Source: Hofstenia miamia | Taxonomy: Eukaryota; Xenacoelomorpha; Acoela | Reading direction: 5' to 3' | NCBI GenBank assembly: GCA_004352715.1 | Contig: SCFE01000024.1 | Span: 1,156,326-1,220,325 of the forward strand | DNA: 64,000 nucleotides | Shown: positions 11,424 to 24,737 of the stretch, piece by piece | How positions within the stretch are numbered: position 1 is the first letter of the stretch | Layout: each line of letters begins with the position of its first letter | Program-made: the position numbers and the translations under genes | The notes under the pieces: generated by a model | Seen by the model: the letters and a program-made list of their open reading frames with translations, nothing else | Databases searched by the model: none | Told to the model about the DNA's origin: nothing

Positions 11424-12480
11424 CAGTTACTGCCAAAAGTTTAAGACCAGGCACATTTAACGTAGAAAGACATATTTGCCAGCTATCTAGTGAACAATAT
11501 TTTCAATCTCAACTACTAGAGTACGTGACACAATAAATAAGTTGTGTGCGGTTCTAACTAATAAATTTATAATTACATGTACGTTAACATCCCCAAAAGT
11601 AATTTATGTCAGTCATGTAGAGTGCTCAAATTGCTGCTTTTACAAATGTAGGGATGTCACACTGCACCATAGTTTTCAAAATGAACGCGTCTAAAACTAG
11701 ACACAAAGGCAATTCAAGTAACACAAAGATTGCGAGCCCCTGGCCACCCTCATAGAACGTTTATAGAATAATTGGTTGATACAATCACCAATACACGACA
11801 TGTTGCTGATTTAGCTCATGAACATGACTCATCAGTCTCAATTCATACAGTGCAGTGGTTTCTTAGTTCACGATGGTCTTAAAATCATACTGCCCTACCA
11901 AAACCTACGTCTGACAAAGGCAACGATTAGGAATCATCTGAAGTTTATCATGAAGCATGAGAACTGGACTATGACGGATGAAGCCACCATTAAACAGCTT
12001 GAACGTATCAACCGCATTATATGGCCAACTAGCCAGCGGCACAACAACTGCTATATTGAACAAACAATGAAACATTCACAATCACCGATGGTCTAAGGCA
12101 GGCTCAGCAATTTTGAATTTGGATTTCTGACCACATGAGAAAAATGTGTGTTTGAATGATTGTAAACAAGCGGGAGGCATTCCTATGTGTCAATTGATGC
12201 AACATGTTCATGAAGGATTTTGAATGCAGCAAAGCCAAGTTGATGAAGGAGTGGTTATAAAGAAGAGAGATTCAGCTGCTGAACTGGCCAGGGAACTCCC
12301 ATACAAACATCATTGAAAACTTGTGGGTTAAGCTCAATGACATGTTGTCAAAACAAAATCCAGACAACCTAGATGATCTTAGTGCAGCTATTCTCCATAA
12401 TTTCAGTTAAATTCTACAAAACCTTAAAGAGTTTGGTCTACATGTAAATCCCGCCTCAGCCAATTCAGATTTTAATCAAA
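11424..12480 (+). mobile_element. Degenerate Tc1-like element
   Basis: The left end CAGTTACTGCCAAAAGTTTA resembles Tc1 termini. Inside are readable pieces in changing frames: HEHDSSVSIHTVQWFLSSRW near 11817-11875, TDEATIKQLERIN near 11970, and LNWPGNSP then IENLWVKLNDMLSKQN near 12277-12358. The last is the block around the catalytic Glu of Tc1 transposases. No right terminal repeat was found, and the region runs into an assembly duplication, so the right boundary is a guess. Confidence 0.65.
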
Positions 12481-13241
12481 GTGCTTGGTGATTCCATCAA
12501 ATACTGACCACGATCATCCAATAAATGTCTGGAAAACAGTTATTACACAAAAAACTTGCAATTTTACCACAAGTTTGCTGTTTACATTGACGGCAAATTG
12601 AAAACACTTCTTGATCCCACTGCCTTAGCGTCTCTTGTTAAAGGCTGATGAACTGCTTGTGGAATTTCAAACCCTAATATTTGAAAGGCAAGCCTTTCAC
12701 TTTTCTGGATTACTCTTGGATTTTCAAATTTCTTTCTTGACATGGAAAGATTAGAACATTTGCAAGATCACGCAAAAACAAACGACGTTTGTGTTCTTTC
12801 TTGCTGGCTATGNCAGCTATTCTCCATAATTTCAGTTAAATTCTACAAAACCTTAAAGAGTTTGGTCTACATGTAAATCCCGCCTCAGCCAATTCAGATT
12901 TTAATCAAAGTGCTTGGTGATTCCATCAAATACTGACCACGATCATCCAATAAATGTCTGGAAAACAGTTATTACACAAAAAACTTGCAATTTTACCACA
13001 AGTTTGCTGTTTACATTGACGGCAAATTGAAAACACTTCTTGATCCCACTGCCTTAGCGTCTCTTGTTAAAGGCTGATGAACTGCTTGTGGAATTTCAAA
13101 CCCTAATATTTGAAAGGCAAGCCTTTCACTTTTCTGGATTACTCTTGGATTTTCAAATTTCTTTCTTGACATGGAAAGATTAGAACATTTTCAAGATCAC
13201 GCAAAAACAAACGACGTTTGTGTTCTTTCTTGCTGGCTATG
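12385..13241. repeat. 428-bp duplication around a single N (12813)
   Basis: Bases 12385-12812 are repeated at 12814-13241 with one visible mismatch (TTTGCAAG against TTTTCAAG). The join at a lone N points to an unresolved contig overlap rather than a biological duplication. Confidence 0.85.
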
Positions 13242-13313
13242 CAAGATTTTGAAGTAACAGCAGCGACCACAGGCGAGTAAGTCGACGAACAAAATAACAC
13301 CAATATAACCGCA

Positions 13314-13690
13314 CTAGATGATCCGCAGGAGATTTGCTTTTATTATAATTAATAACGATCTGATTCTTGTTGTGCTCTTCAGCAATGACTTCAAAATTAT
13401 GCGTTTAACTAAGATAACTGAGCAATTTTTGGTACATAACTTACCGATGCAAAATGTTCTTGAAACCAAACCCCAAAGAAAATAATGGCCGTTGTCGAGA
13501 AGCTTGCTTTTCTTTTGGAATTTTCGATTTGTTCTTCCGAATTGTGCCAACCAAGTTAGTGTCACGCTTTAAAAGTTCCTCATAGAGCGGGATAGTTGTA
13601 AAAATTTGTCACAGGCGTCCTGTCAATTGCCAATTGCTAGTTAGGCTCGTGACAATCCCAAGGTTTAAAATCTGATGAGTTCGTGCGTCA
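13314..13690 (-). pseudogene. piggyBac-like transposase fragment
   Basis: Reading the minus strand from about 13690, the fragments TNFYNYPAL, LYEELLKRDTNLVGTIRKNK and SKIPKEKQASRQRPLFS occur in two frames. They match the piggyBac block DNFYTSxxLxxxLLxRGTxxxGTxRxNRKxxPK. The amino and carboxy ends were not located. Confidence 0.65.
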
Positions 13691-13699
13691 GTTCTATGG

Positions 13700-14960
13700 G
13701 AAATGACGGCTAGTGCCTCATTCTGGAAAAAACTGATTCATGAGAAATTCTTTAATCGCACCGGAGAAGTATCCTGCACAATATACAAGAGCAATGCTTT
13801 CGATGGACTCACGAACTCTTATCAGCCATATGACTAACATGATATCTCAGACCGGTTCATATATAATCTTACTCAAGACCATTTTGTAAAATATATTTTA
13901 GGATATCAAAATGCAATAAAGTAAACTACCTCTCCTTATATTATAGGTATTTATCTAGTTACTATAGGTTGTGGCGCTCTTCGGTAAATCACTAAGAAAA
14001 CAAAGGACTTATAAAAAATGCACCATGTTCCATAACATGTACAAACGAAAAAAACTTTAATTTGTCATACAATACAAATTTTTGGTGGCAGGCCCATATC
14101 CGACACAGCCCAAATTCAAACTGTGGTGTGCTGGTCACATTAATAAGGAGTAAAATAACTTATACTATTGCTAATACACAAAACAATCGCAATAATCCTA
14201 TTAACAATGGTCTAAAAACAGGGGCGTGAGTTAAACCTTATTTGAAAGATCGCATTGAATACATATGAGAATAAAAAATAAAGAGGTTTGGCTTAATAAA
14301 TTTGCGGCGATTTAATCATGTTAGTCAAACACTGCTAGCTTTGAACGATATGCTTTGCCATTACTGGAAAATGTTCATGTACATGTTCATAAATTTGGTA
14401 AATATTGTATCAACTTTTAAGAAATAAACAAAAAGTTGCCCAGGCTATTATATGAAGAACTAGTTCGCCTTTGTGAATTAGGAATAAATACCAGCGAAAG
14501 CAAAAACATTCAATTTTCTAAATAGTAAATATGAAGTACAAAAAATATACCACTAAATGAGGGGTATCCATAAAAGAGTAATTAGGATATGGAGTAATCT
14601 CTCTCAATGTATAGTTGGTAATTGAATCTTTCCTAAAAAGCAAATTAAAATCATATATATATATATATAATGTGCATCATTCCGCTTTGCTATTTTAAAA
14701 CTCAATAGTTGAATCGATTTTCTAAGCGCGAGAATTCACGAATGTTAAAGTGAAATTTGAATTAATTGAATTCGTACCTTTAACTAATAAGATTGTCCAT
14801 ACTGATCACACGCTTCCGATTTAAACATAACAACATCATTCTCTTTATAGCTTTGTATATTCTATATTAATAATTTGTTGAATGCAATTTGTTACCTTCC
14901 CTAACCAAAATTTGTTTCGCCGCCACTGTGAATATGCATGTATTACTCAATTGCAAAGAT
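13700..14960. other. AT-rich spacer
   Basis: It contains a short (AT)n tract at about 14656-14672. I see no other named feature. Confidence 0.4.
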
Positions 14961-14972
14961 TATATTTTACAG

Positions 14973-15353
14973 AAGAAGAGTTCGGAGTTGGTTTACTCTA
15001 AACTTATTAGACTATTTAAGCGGTTGAAGCAGTTACAATTAGTAGCAGCAAACCAGACAAGACTTAATCTACAAAAACACTTGGCTAGCAAAGCCGCGAA
15101 TGCTGAACCAATATCTGAGTTCCCCCCAAAATTGCAATCAAGTAAATATCGTCATTGTACCGATAATCTTTTAAAAAATAATTTTTGGCAACTACCATTT
15201 GAAATGTATTTATTAGTTAAATCAAATGGAAGACCAACACCAAATCTAGATTTATGTCACATGGATGGGCAAAACAAAGAAAACTTAAAATCGAATAGTA
15301 CAATAAATATGACTGACTGGCTTTGTGAATGTGATTTAAGGACTTTTGAGTGA
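14973..15353 (+). CDS. Terminal exon of an unrecognised host gene
   Basis: A good acceptor (TATATTTTACAG, ending 14972) opens a 126-codon frame that ends TGA at 15353. The protein begins KKSSELVYSKLIRLFKRLKQ, a basic amphipathic helix, continues with LVAANQTRLNLQKHLASKAA, and ends in a polar tail, NMTDWLCECDLRTFE. There is no membrane segment. The exon's clean frame amid AT-rich DNA and its hydrophilic composition support a real coding exon. I do not recognise the family, and upstream exons are not evident. Confidence 0.45.
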   Translation, partial: KKSSELVYSKLIRLFKRLKQLQLVAANQTRLNLQKHLASKAANAEPISEFPPKLQSSKYRHCTDNLLKNNFWQLPFEMYLLVKSNGRPTPNLDLCHMDGQNKENLKSNSTINMTDWLCECDLRTFE

Positions 15354-15552
15354 TTGTTATCAGATCTCTGCTTGGTAACTTTCTTACCGAGAGCAGAGAG
15401 CGTTGTTTGAGCGATTATTGTGTACTGACGATTCATCAATTAAATCTTGTCTCTCACCCAGTTGAACAGAAGTCGAATACTGATCTTGTGCTTACATATT
15501 TTTTATGTTATGAATCGGAGAGCTAGTAAAACTCAATCGGATTCCTTTTGTT

Positions 15553-17080
15553 AGGTATGTGGAAAATTCACTGCAAAAGATCGAAGAAAAAATAATATCA
15601 TAAGAGCTATTAAAATCGCCTATAACTACTACTTTGGCTGTAAGATTGGAGATCAAGATAAACCATGGGCACCGCTTCCTGCAAGACTTGCTTTAGTGGA
15701 CTTAGTCAATGGTTGAATGGCAAAAGGAAAGCCATGCTCTTTGCAGTTTCGATGATATAGAGAGAAGCTAGTAATAATTATTCAGACTGTTATTTGTCTG
15801 ACCTGACATCAGTGGAATAAACAAAAAGCAATCTAAAATTCAGTATCCTTCCTGTCCGTCAGCTCTTAATCCACTACCCCGTGATCTGCAGAATCTTGTA
15901 CCTATTCCTCCATCAGACTTTAGAAGCTCGGAGTCCTCTGATAGTGAATCTGTTGGCGCAACTGCATTCGAAAGTGACGACGACTATTTCCCAAGTCAGT
16001 CTCAAGAGAAAAAACCACAACCACTTAATCAGGAACAGTTAAATGACCTTGTCAGAGACCTCAAACTATCTAAAGATAATGCTGAACTTCTCGCCTCGAC
16101 ACTCCAACAATTCAATCTCCTTGAAAACAAAAGTTACTGTTTATCGTGAACGCCAACTGGTATTTGCAACATTCTACAAAATGCAAGATGGTATGTGCTA
16201 TTGTGATAACGTGACTGGTAATGGAAGAATTACAATATCATCACGATCCTCAGGAATGGCGACTGTTTATCGACTCTAGTAAACTAGTCTTAAAGCAGTT
16301 CTATTACACCATGGAAATCAGAAACCTTCAATCCCAGTTGTTCACGCCGTTGGATACAAAGAAAACTACGAGTCCATGCAAACTATTCTTCAGATGATTC
16401 GATAAACTGATTATAAGTGGAAAATATGCGGTGACCTTAATGTTATTGCACTGCTTTTCGGATTGCAGCTAGGCCATACAAGACATATGTGCTTTTTATG
16501 CTTGTGGAACAGTCGAAATGATGTAAACCATTTCCATCTAAGAAACTGGCCTCCACGTACCCCAGCTGTCACAGGAAGATTAAATATTCTTCACACTTCC
16601 TTGGTTGATCCTCAAGATGTTAATCTTCTTCCCTTGTACATAAAGTTGGGTCTTATGAGAAATTTTGTGAAGGCAATAAGCAAAGATGGCGAGGGCTATG
16701 CATGCTTACGAGAAAAACTTGATTTTAAAAGTCACTCGAAAGTGAAAGAAGGAGTATTTATCGGCCCAGAAATCCGTGAGATCATGAATGATACAAACTT
16801 AAGAAGGAGCTTACCACAGTAGAGCGAAACGCTTGGGACGGTTTTGTGAAAATAACCAAAGATATGAGTGTTACATTAGGATAAAATGCTATAAGTCTTC
16901 GTACACGTCAAAATTCTGTTAGAAAATTTATTGAAGGGGATTTTGATATCAATGACAAGGAAAAAGGCAGAGCATCAGATGATCTTGACCAAAGTATTCA
17001 ACAGCAATTGGATGAAAGCAGACATGCAAAACAAAAATTTTAAATCAGCTGAATCATTAAATCACAAATCAAACAATGGA
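15553..17080 (+). pseudogene. Degenerate copy of a recurrent, uncharacterised transposon-like protein family
   Basis: Disjoint frames give one long protein with many breaks. It starts VCGKFTAKDRRKNN and YFGCKIGDQDKPWAPLPARL. It continues with PLNQEQLNDLVRDLKLSKDN, IDSSKVSLKAVLLHHGNQ-like residues near 16250, WKICGDLNVIALLFGLQLGH and MCFLCLWNSRNDVNH, and then the longest clean run (16463-16822) with LPLYIKLGLMRNFVKAISKD. Proteins of this type recur in many copies in arthropod and cnidarian genomes, usually unnamed. Their repetitive distribution suggests a mobile or domesticated origin. The GDLxVIxLLxGLQxG plus CFLCxWxSR pairing is my basis for recognising it. I cannot name a catalytic function. 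Stops near 16150, 16279, 16820 and 16880 show it is dead. Confidence 0.6.
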
Positions 17081-17240
17081 TTGATTCAAAGGCATTGATT
17101 TTTTTAGGAGAGGGAAATCAATGTTACTTGATAAATGGAAGAGGTGTACAGAAGCAAATGGAAATTATTTTGACAAGTTTGAAGACTCGAATATTTTATA
17201 ACAATAAAGTCAAAATGGTTTTGTTGTCAAAATATTAATA

Positions 17241-18010
17241 TTATAATAAAATATTTTAGGCCTGAAATGTGTAATTATTTAGGCAAAAAAGCAAAAATAT
17301 TGAAAGGATAATTTTACTTTCCAAAGGGAATGGTTGCAATTGATAAGCAATTGTTTCCCTGAAAATGTGATTTGAGTTTCATAAAATACATGCCTCAAAA
17401 GCCTAGCAAATTTGGAATTAAATTTTGGCTTGCATGTGATGCACAATCCAATTATATTTTAAATGCTATGCCATATACAGGAAAAGAAGTTACTTGGGCT
17501 TCCTTGGAACTTGGTGAGCATGTAGTAACTTCCCTAACAGAGCCATTTTAAAATGCTGGCATTACAGTGACAACTTGTAATTTTTTCAGCTTTACGAAAA
17601 TTTGTGATGAAAATGTTAGAGCTAAGCAAAGAGAAATATCAGACTCACTAAAAACTAGAAATTTTATGATTCAAAGTTTATGTTCACTGAAACAGCAATG
17701 CTTTGTTCATATAAAGCCAAGAAAAAAACTGTTTGTTGTCATCACTGCCTTTGAAGCCAGAAATGATTGAAGGTGATTCAAAAATGGACCTCTAGTAATA
17801 AATTACAATAATTCCACAAAATGTGTGAATACTGCTGACAAAATGTTGAGAGGATACTCTACGAAAGTCGCCTCATGTAGATGATCCTTGGAAGTCTTTT
17901 TCAATTCGCTTGACATTAGTAGGGTTAGCAATCGCCAGCAGTAATAAAAGAAAAACACTGATTTTATTTACAGAAAATTTATGCAAACCAGAACAACTAA
18001 AAATACCAAA
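17241..18010 (+). pseudogene. piggyBac-like transposase remnant
   Basis: From 17390 the translation reads MPQKPSKFGIKFWLACDAQ, then LNAMPYTGKEVT, VTSLTEPF, ITVTTCNFFSFTKI and RAKQREISDSLKTRN, then MIEGDS, NTADKMLRGYSTKVASCRW and VFFNSLDISRVSN. These are in order the middle and late piggyBac (DDE_Tnp_1_7) blocks. The Asp of the usual TDNF motif reads Cys (TTCNFF), and frameshifts lie near 17550 and 17780. It has diverged well away from the 5-kb copy, so it is another family. Confidence 0.75.
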
Positions 18011-18129
18011 CCCAAAAAGCTTTATTGTTCTAGGAAATACAGTGTTTCAAAAGTCCGTTACATTTTCAATAGTCCCGAAAGATATCTTAATAATTATGTA
18101 TAAAGTTTGTTTTACGTTTAATATCACTC

Positions 18130-18450
18130 CAGGCGAGGAATATTTTTCTGCTTAATTGAACAGGAATTTCACAATCTTTCACGACATTTCGGCAATCGTG
18201 TTATCAGCAGATATTTCCATAATTTCTGGAAACCGCAGTCTCCAGATCTCAACCCCTATTGGCCCTGGCAATGGTTTATCATATACTCCCTCCTGAAACA
18301 AAGGAAGAGTTGATTGTGCGTATCAAGATAAAGATAGCAAGTATTCCTTGCGAAACAATAATAGCAGCCATAGACAATTTGGTGAAAGACTTGAGGCCGT
18401 TGTGTCAGAAAAGGGAGGACACTTTCAATCTTTGTTGTGGGTGACAGATT
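18130..18450 (+). pseudogene. mariner/Tc1-superfamily transposase C-terminal fragment
   Basis: HFGNRVISRYFHNFWKPQSP and SPDLNP near 18180-18250 match the block that precedes the last acidic residue of mariner-type transposases. LPPETKEELIVRIKIKIASI (18280-18345) matches the following helix. Frames change near 18260. No N-terminal part or terminal repeats were found. Confidence 0.55.
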
Positions 18451-18559
18451 GATTACGATTTATCATTTTGTTGGTTTGCTATCTATATTTTGAAAATTCT
18501 ATAACTTCAATAAAACTTCTTTTCTCAAATATTTTCAGACTAAAACTGATTAAAATTAA

Positions 18560-18770
18560 AAATTTATTAAAACTATTTTTTTCTCAAGTAGGTCTATATT
18601 AATGGGGAAGTAACGAAAGCCTTTAACAGATATTTTGGAATCCAAGATTTGTGTGAAATTCCTATTCAATTAGGCAAAAAATCTTCCTCATCTGAACTGA
18701 TTTTCTACGAAAAAACCAGCTTCCTACATAATAATTAAGAGATCTTTCTGAACTATTCAAAATGTAAACG
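18560..18770 (+). other. Short coding-like stretch of unknown origin
   Basis: After a TTCTCAAGTAG acceptor-like site, one frame stays open as YINGEVTKAFNRYFGIQDLC and LGKKSSSSELIFYEKTSF before a stop. I do not recognise it. It may be a transposon scrap. Confidence 0.2.
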
Positions 18771-19519
18771 AAGTGCTTTGTGCATCAAACACTAACATAC
18801 TGTCTGTGGGGAAACGCACCCATTGTAGCCTTTGTAACATCAATTAAACCTGTAATTGTTGTGTGAACTGCAATAAGTTTATTTGCAGAAGTTTTTCTAA
18901 TGCAAATTTGTGAGAAATGTACTGAATCAAATTTGTAATAAAAATTGTCTCATTTATAACATATTTTTTACATATACATATAATAAATTATTAATACCTT
19001 GAAATATTATTAATACCCTGAAATTTATTATTTTCCACTTATAATGCTCATTGTTCAATTGGCTTATTTAGTCTTTCAATATATATTTAGGTAGAGCAAC
19101 AAAGGGGATTTTTGATGAAAATTTTTAGAGAATTGCATTTGTTTAAGTAAGTGTAATAAAAGGAAAAAAATAGAAAAATTCAACAAATGCCTTAAAATAA
19201 TTTGAAAAAATATAATAAATATAGGTCAAACGACATATTCAGTCGTTCTAGAGTAGAACATCCTTCGACAATAGATTAGACAATAATTCATGGCATGATA
19301 AATATGCAAAGCAAGCTAACGTCATTTATAACTTATTTACAAAAATTGTGAAAAATATAATAAAAACCAGTCATTTTGAGATTTTAAATTCCTAAAATCA
19401 GGTTTTAAGAGTTTCACTTGTCTGTCATCAACAATGTTTGCAAAAATATTTTTATTAATTAATTATATTTCCAGGAAAAATTAATCATAAATCATAATTA
19501 CATGAAGATATTAGCATAC

Positions 19520-19594
19520 CTGGGTGTGACATATTTATCTGTTGAAGCATCATAGTTAGGTGAAATAGGCGAAGAATCAGAAATTTGATTGGTC
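19520..19594 (-). CDS. SLX4-like exon, possible lead-in to the SAP region
   Basis: 75 bases, acceptor CATATGTTTAG, donor GTATGC, entered in phase 2 exactly as the previous exon ends. It reads TNQISDSSPISPNYDASTDK then YVTP. The S-P-x-x-P-x-Y-D run resembles the segment before the SAP domain of SLX4 proteins, but the match is short. No following exon was found between here and 18.5 kb. Confidence 0.45.
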
Positions 19595-22500
19595 CTAAAC
19601 ATATGCAAATATATTCACTTCACTATCCAATAAACGTGCAATAGATCGTCAATATTTCATAGAGCAGATTGTCATTTGCAAAAGCAACTGCAATAATTTT
19701 TGCGTTATCAAAATTCTGTCGACTTATTTATTAACTGTAATTTTTACCATTAACAAATTTCGGAAACTGTATTATTCGTGTGGGTTTCGACCTGCAAAAA
19801 TGAAACAATTTTCAGCTCTTTTATTGTTATAAATTATATATATGGGCATATCCTTAAATAAAGTTGTTATTGAGAAATTTTTCCAAATTTTTTTCTAAAT
19901 ATATTTAGTTTTGGCTTGAATTTATATATTTGGAAGTTGAATTCAATTAGTCCAAGTGATAACAAATACTTCTAAACTATTTACACGTGTCTAAAATGAA
20001 TGCTATGACACCAATTTCAGGCGATGAATTGTTACCATATTTAAATTTCCTCACAGATTTTCCATAGGACTAAAACTATCTACCATATTATATGTGAGTG
20101 CCTCTACTTGGAAATAAGAGCTGAATCTCTCATTGAATGTTCCTATATTCTTTGTCCCGTAGCTAACACATCAAAGCACGTAAATGTTTTACTGACACAC
20201 TTAGTAATTATATCTTCAAGTGAATTTTCTTTAATTGTTACATAAGCGTCTTGCTGACATGAAAGAATTGTTTAGAGCGGCTTCACTGAAAGGTTTAAAG
20301 TGTTAGTTAGGAGACACATTCGATACAAGCGTTCAGTGTACTTAAATATTATTTCGTTTGCAATTGCATTTAAATTGGATAAAACAGCAGTTACATACAC
20401 AGAAAGTATTGTTACTAACAATTACATCCGATTAGCAGTGACAACAAAGAATGACGTTGTGTAATACATAAAGGTTTGTCATAATAACCATTATGTCATT
20501 GTACATGTTTTATTCAACATGATACAATCTAAAACGAATTCAGAGCAAAATTGTATGATGTGGCAAAAGATATTCAATATTTCAGTCTTATATGTACATG
20601 CCAATAAGGTTGAAAATAATAAGAAATTCTCACACAGTGTTGCGAGTGCCAGGCATGCAGAAGATTCACCATGTTTGAAGCTGCACGAAACAGTTCCATA
20701 AAATATTCGACTGTGGCAAAAATGTCAAAGAAGATTCAGAAATTTGCTGAAGAAAAACCATTTAAGAGCTAATGGTACATTAAATGAACGTTTTCGTTTT
20801 TATTACATTAATTATTCTTGGAATTAAAATTTATTGGAGCTGTAAGAAATCCATATACATAATATGCTATTATTAATTAAAGTTTCTGTTAAGAAACTGT
20901 TTATCACTTATTTCTGAATAAAATACTTAATACAACATCAATTGTGCTCATAATGCAAAATTAAAGGTTTTAAATCACACATGTTCCGTAGCTAACAATG
21001 GTCATGTGCTGAAACCAACAAACTGTTAACAACATAAACTCTTACAAGAATGAGATATTTAGTGAGAGTATGGTTCTTGCCTAATAGTAGACATCCATTT
21101 TCTCTAACAATAGTAAAATATGTTGGAAAGGTCACTCACAATCAGACATTTTTGTTAGAAGATGCATGTCTAAAATTTTATATATTGTCTGTGGTCCCAT
21201 AACCAACTGCATGTGTTTTGGTGAGAACCATAATTACGCAATGGCTAAAGTTGCATCATATTTAATATGTGAAAGTAATGAATATTGAGGTATAAATATC
21301 CCGCACCAATAATGGATATGCCGATATACATATAGCATTTTGCAAAACGTGTCACCATGAACAATAACGAATATTATAAAATTTAGAAAATGTTTCATTT
21401 TTCATTACGATCTTGTTTTTGACCTGCTATTTCAGGCCGACATGCAAGATATAATCAAATAATATTGCAGCAATATTTTGAGATATTGGAAGTTTCAATT
21501 GTTCTGGAAGTGTTATTTTGGTCCAGATTTCTGGTTTTGCATGGTTATTGTTGTAAGAACAACCACAGTATAAACTAAGACAATATCTTCAAATTTTAAT
21601 CACTATGCTTCTATGCATACTATTAAACTATTTATAACTGATTGGTTTTCCTTTAAAACAATTGCTTTCTAAAAAAACATTTATATCATTTGCATTGCAA
21701 TTAGCACACGATATATAATAATAATTTGTAATCGAAATCCGAAACAATGCACGCGATTTCCCTTTTTTGGAAAAAATTAAGAATTCAGTCTAGCACAATA
21801 GCTTCATTAAAAATTGTGAAATTTCAGATTTGAAAGTTTGCTAAAAATAATTTTAAAAAACTAGTTTAAATGCAGAAAGTTTGCGAATTACTGAACATCC
21901 ACACTAGAGCTCTACGCCGCCGCCGAAAAATCAAACGGCGTAAAAACTTATTTCATGTTAATATTTATTTCATCAGGTTGTCGTGTTTATTTCGTTTTTC
22001 TTGTCACTCAATGAACGAATTGCGGATTTTAATAGCATTGTACCACATGCGTTTATAAATAATGGGTTTATAAGCACTTGTATATTTCATTTAGAACCTA
22101 CTCTGATAATGTTAGGATAGCTCTACGTCCCTATTACGACAACCACCAAATAACTAACAACATAAGGTCTAAAAAAATCAACAACAAATTGAAGAAGCAA
22201 CATAAAGTTTATTATAAACTTTTTTACAATTGCTTGATAGACATGTTTTTAATGAAAACGTAATTTTCGCGTAAATACACGAATCCGAAATTCCATTTTC
22301 AAGGTGAACAAAAGAAGTAGCCAATCACATAAATGACATAAAAAATACTTTTATTTACTAACTAATAAGTATTTAAAAACACTTCATTAAAACATACCCA
22401 TTATTATTTAATTTCTTGGACTCTAAAAATTGACTTTTACGTTTTGATGCGGAGCGTGTTTCGATCGCACAAGTAGATAAGTTTGCTTTCAAAGGAGAAT

Positions 22501-24687
22501 CCTCTGCTATCATGCTCGCTGATATTTCACACAAGTTCTCATTTTGCGCATTATGTAACGGAGTTGAAAACAAATGTGCTTTCGTTTTAAACAACGTTGA
22601 CGAAGATATGTCATGATCAAAGAGTTCGGTGCCTTTGCAACTAAAATTAGCGGAGAAATCTTTATCATAAATATCATGATTCAAGCTATTAGTTGAAAAC
22701 AAGGAAATATCTGTAGACTGGTTCTTACATTCAGGAGAAAGTTTTTCGGAAATAAGTTGATCAGCGTCCGTGAATAACAAAGTGTTGCTTTTTTTAGTAT
22801 TTTCACCTGAGTTTCCAATACTTAGTCTATCACATTCAGAAGGCGAACTAATTAGGGAAGAACTGCATTTTAAAGAATTTGGAGTTTGATTACAATTAAA
22901 TTCCATAAACGGTAGCAATTTAGAATCATAGGAGGTATTACATGCAATTTGGTTTATTTCTTCAACAGACAAGTCAGAATTTGCATCAATGTTCTTTTGG
23001 GAATCATGATCGTCACAAATGTTGTCATCATGCTTTCGACAATCGAAATCATTGGCTAGGCTATCTACGATTTCATCTAAATATTAAAACCATAAAAATA
23101 GCTTTTAGCTGAACTTTATATAGCTGTCATTAATTTAAATAATCGTTTTGTAAGTCTGTTGAAAGGAGGTGAATATTGGCTCACAATTGAGGGAAGAAAA
23201 CCAGCACGTCGCAATGCGAACAATTAAATTGATAATGACGATTGAAAATTATAATACTAATGAGTAGAGAAAAAATAGGGCAACACAAAATGTGTACACA
23301 AAAGAGGTACAGATAATAAATCTTGGAGTCAAAATGTAAAAAAAGATTTGCTTCGATAAGTATATTATTAAAATTTTTCATGTAAACGTTCAATTCAAGA
23401 ATCCTTGGAATAAACTTAAAAATTGTAATTATAATTATAATTTGGAAGGTCTTTGTACAAAAACTGCATTTGTGCCAATAAGTAAAAACGAATTAACCTG
23501 ATTCTTTCCAATTTGTTTTTATCCCATCGGCCTTTAATTGCTGGTAAATCTCGGAACCATACTTGCTTAGCCTGCCATTAATGTACCACTGGAATCGAAA
23601 GAAATTCATGCTAAACAATACCTAAATTAATACTACAATAACTTACCTAGCTTCATTAAAACTAAAAATCTAGAAATTTCAAGACTTACTGGAGAAATCC
23701 AGCAAAAAAATGTATATCGACTCGGAGTACGCTTTTCGACCCCTGTGTACACCTCTCCATAGTAAAAATCGTCGATATATGTGTGTAATTATATCTACAA
23801 TAAAAATTTAAAAAAATTTAAGGAGTTTTAATCTATTATAAAACATCATCATTTTGCTGGAAATTTATGATTTAACAAAAGTTCTGTAGTTTTATGCCCT
23901 TAAAATGCTATTATAATGAGTTCCATGTTTGTATATTCTCAACAAAATTTGTAAATAACTATAGAATATATCTCTTAAAGATCAGTGATCTCATTGCCAC
24001 AAAAATGTGGGTACAAATCTCCACAGTAAAGTAGAGTTGCAACCGAATTAACTGGTCGCTGGATCAGAGAATTGTTGGTGGGTCAACTCTTCTTCAATGC
24101 TTCTGGGTCTATTGGGTACCGGATCACATTTATAAAATTAAACAAATGATTGAAATAAATTACACAAATGGGCTCATCTCAATAAAGTCAGGCATATTTT
24201 TACGTAATCATTGAATTACACAGAAGTTATGTGTACCTTAAATTGTTGTAATGGTTTCAGAAGTTTTATTAAGTTGATTTTCGCTTGTTTCTGTAAAAAA
24301 GCCCTACAAATTCACTTTTTATATTTAGAATTCGAAAAGCAATATTCAGAGAATGTATTTGCAAATCCCAATCCGAATCCAAATTATATATTAGTTTACG
24401 TATTAACTTCCATAGCAGAAACAAATGTTGTTAGGATACGGATAAAAAACTGTAGCTGTTTATCGTACAATAGAAGAATTCAATTGAGAAATGTGATTTA
24501 CATATCGCGCTCAAAGCGTTAGCTCCCGAAATAATTTTTTAAATTAAACTCTATTTTGCAGTCATTGCTAAGCATAATAAGAACAGCTTAAATTTTTTAA
24601 TGATCGTAAACTTAGAAAGAATGAAAACATCCACCTTTTAGTGATCCGGTTTTGGATTGATCAAGATTAAATGTTATTTTTGTGTGA

Positions 24688-24737
<50 letters not shown>

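Noticed and set aside
23498-23588. Innexin-like membrane exon (WYINGRLSKYG resembles FLxGxFxxYG)
   Set aside because: No membrane segments in the neighbouring exons. Phase links it to the acidic tail exon instead.
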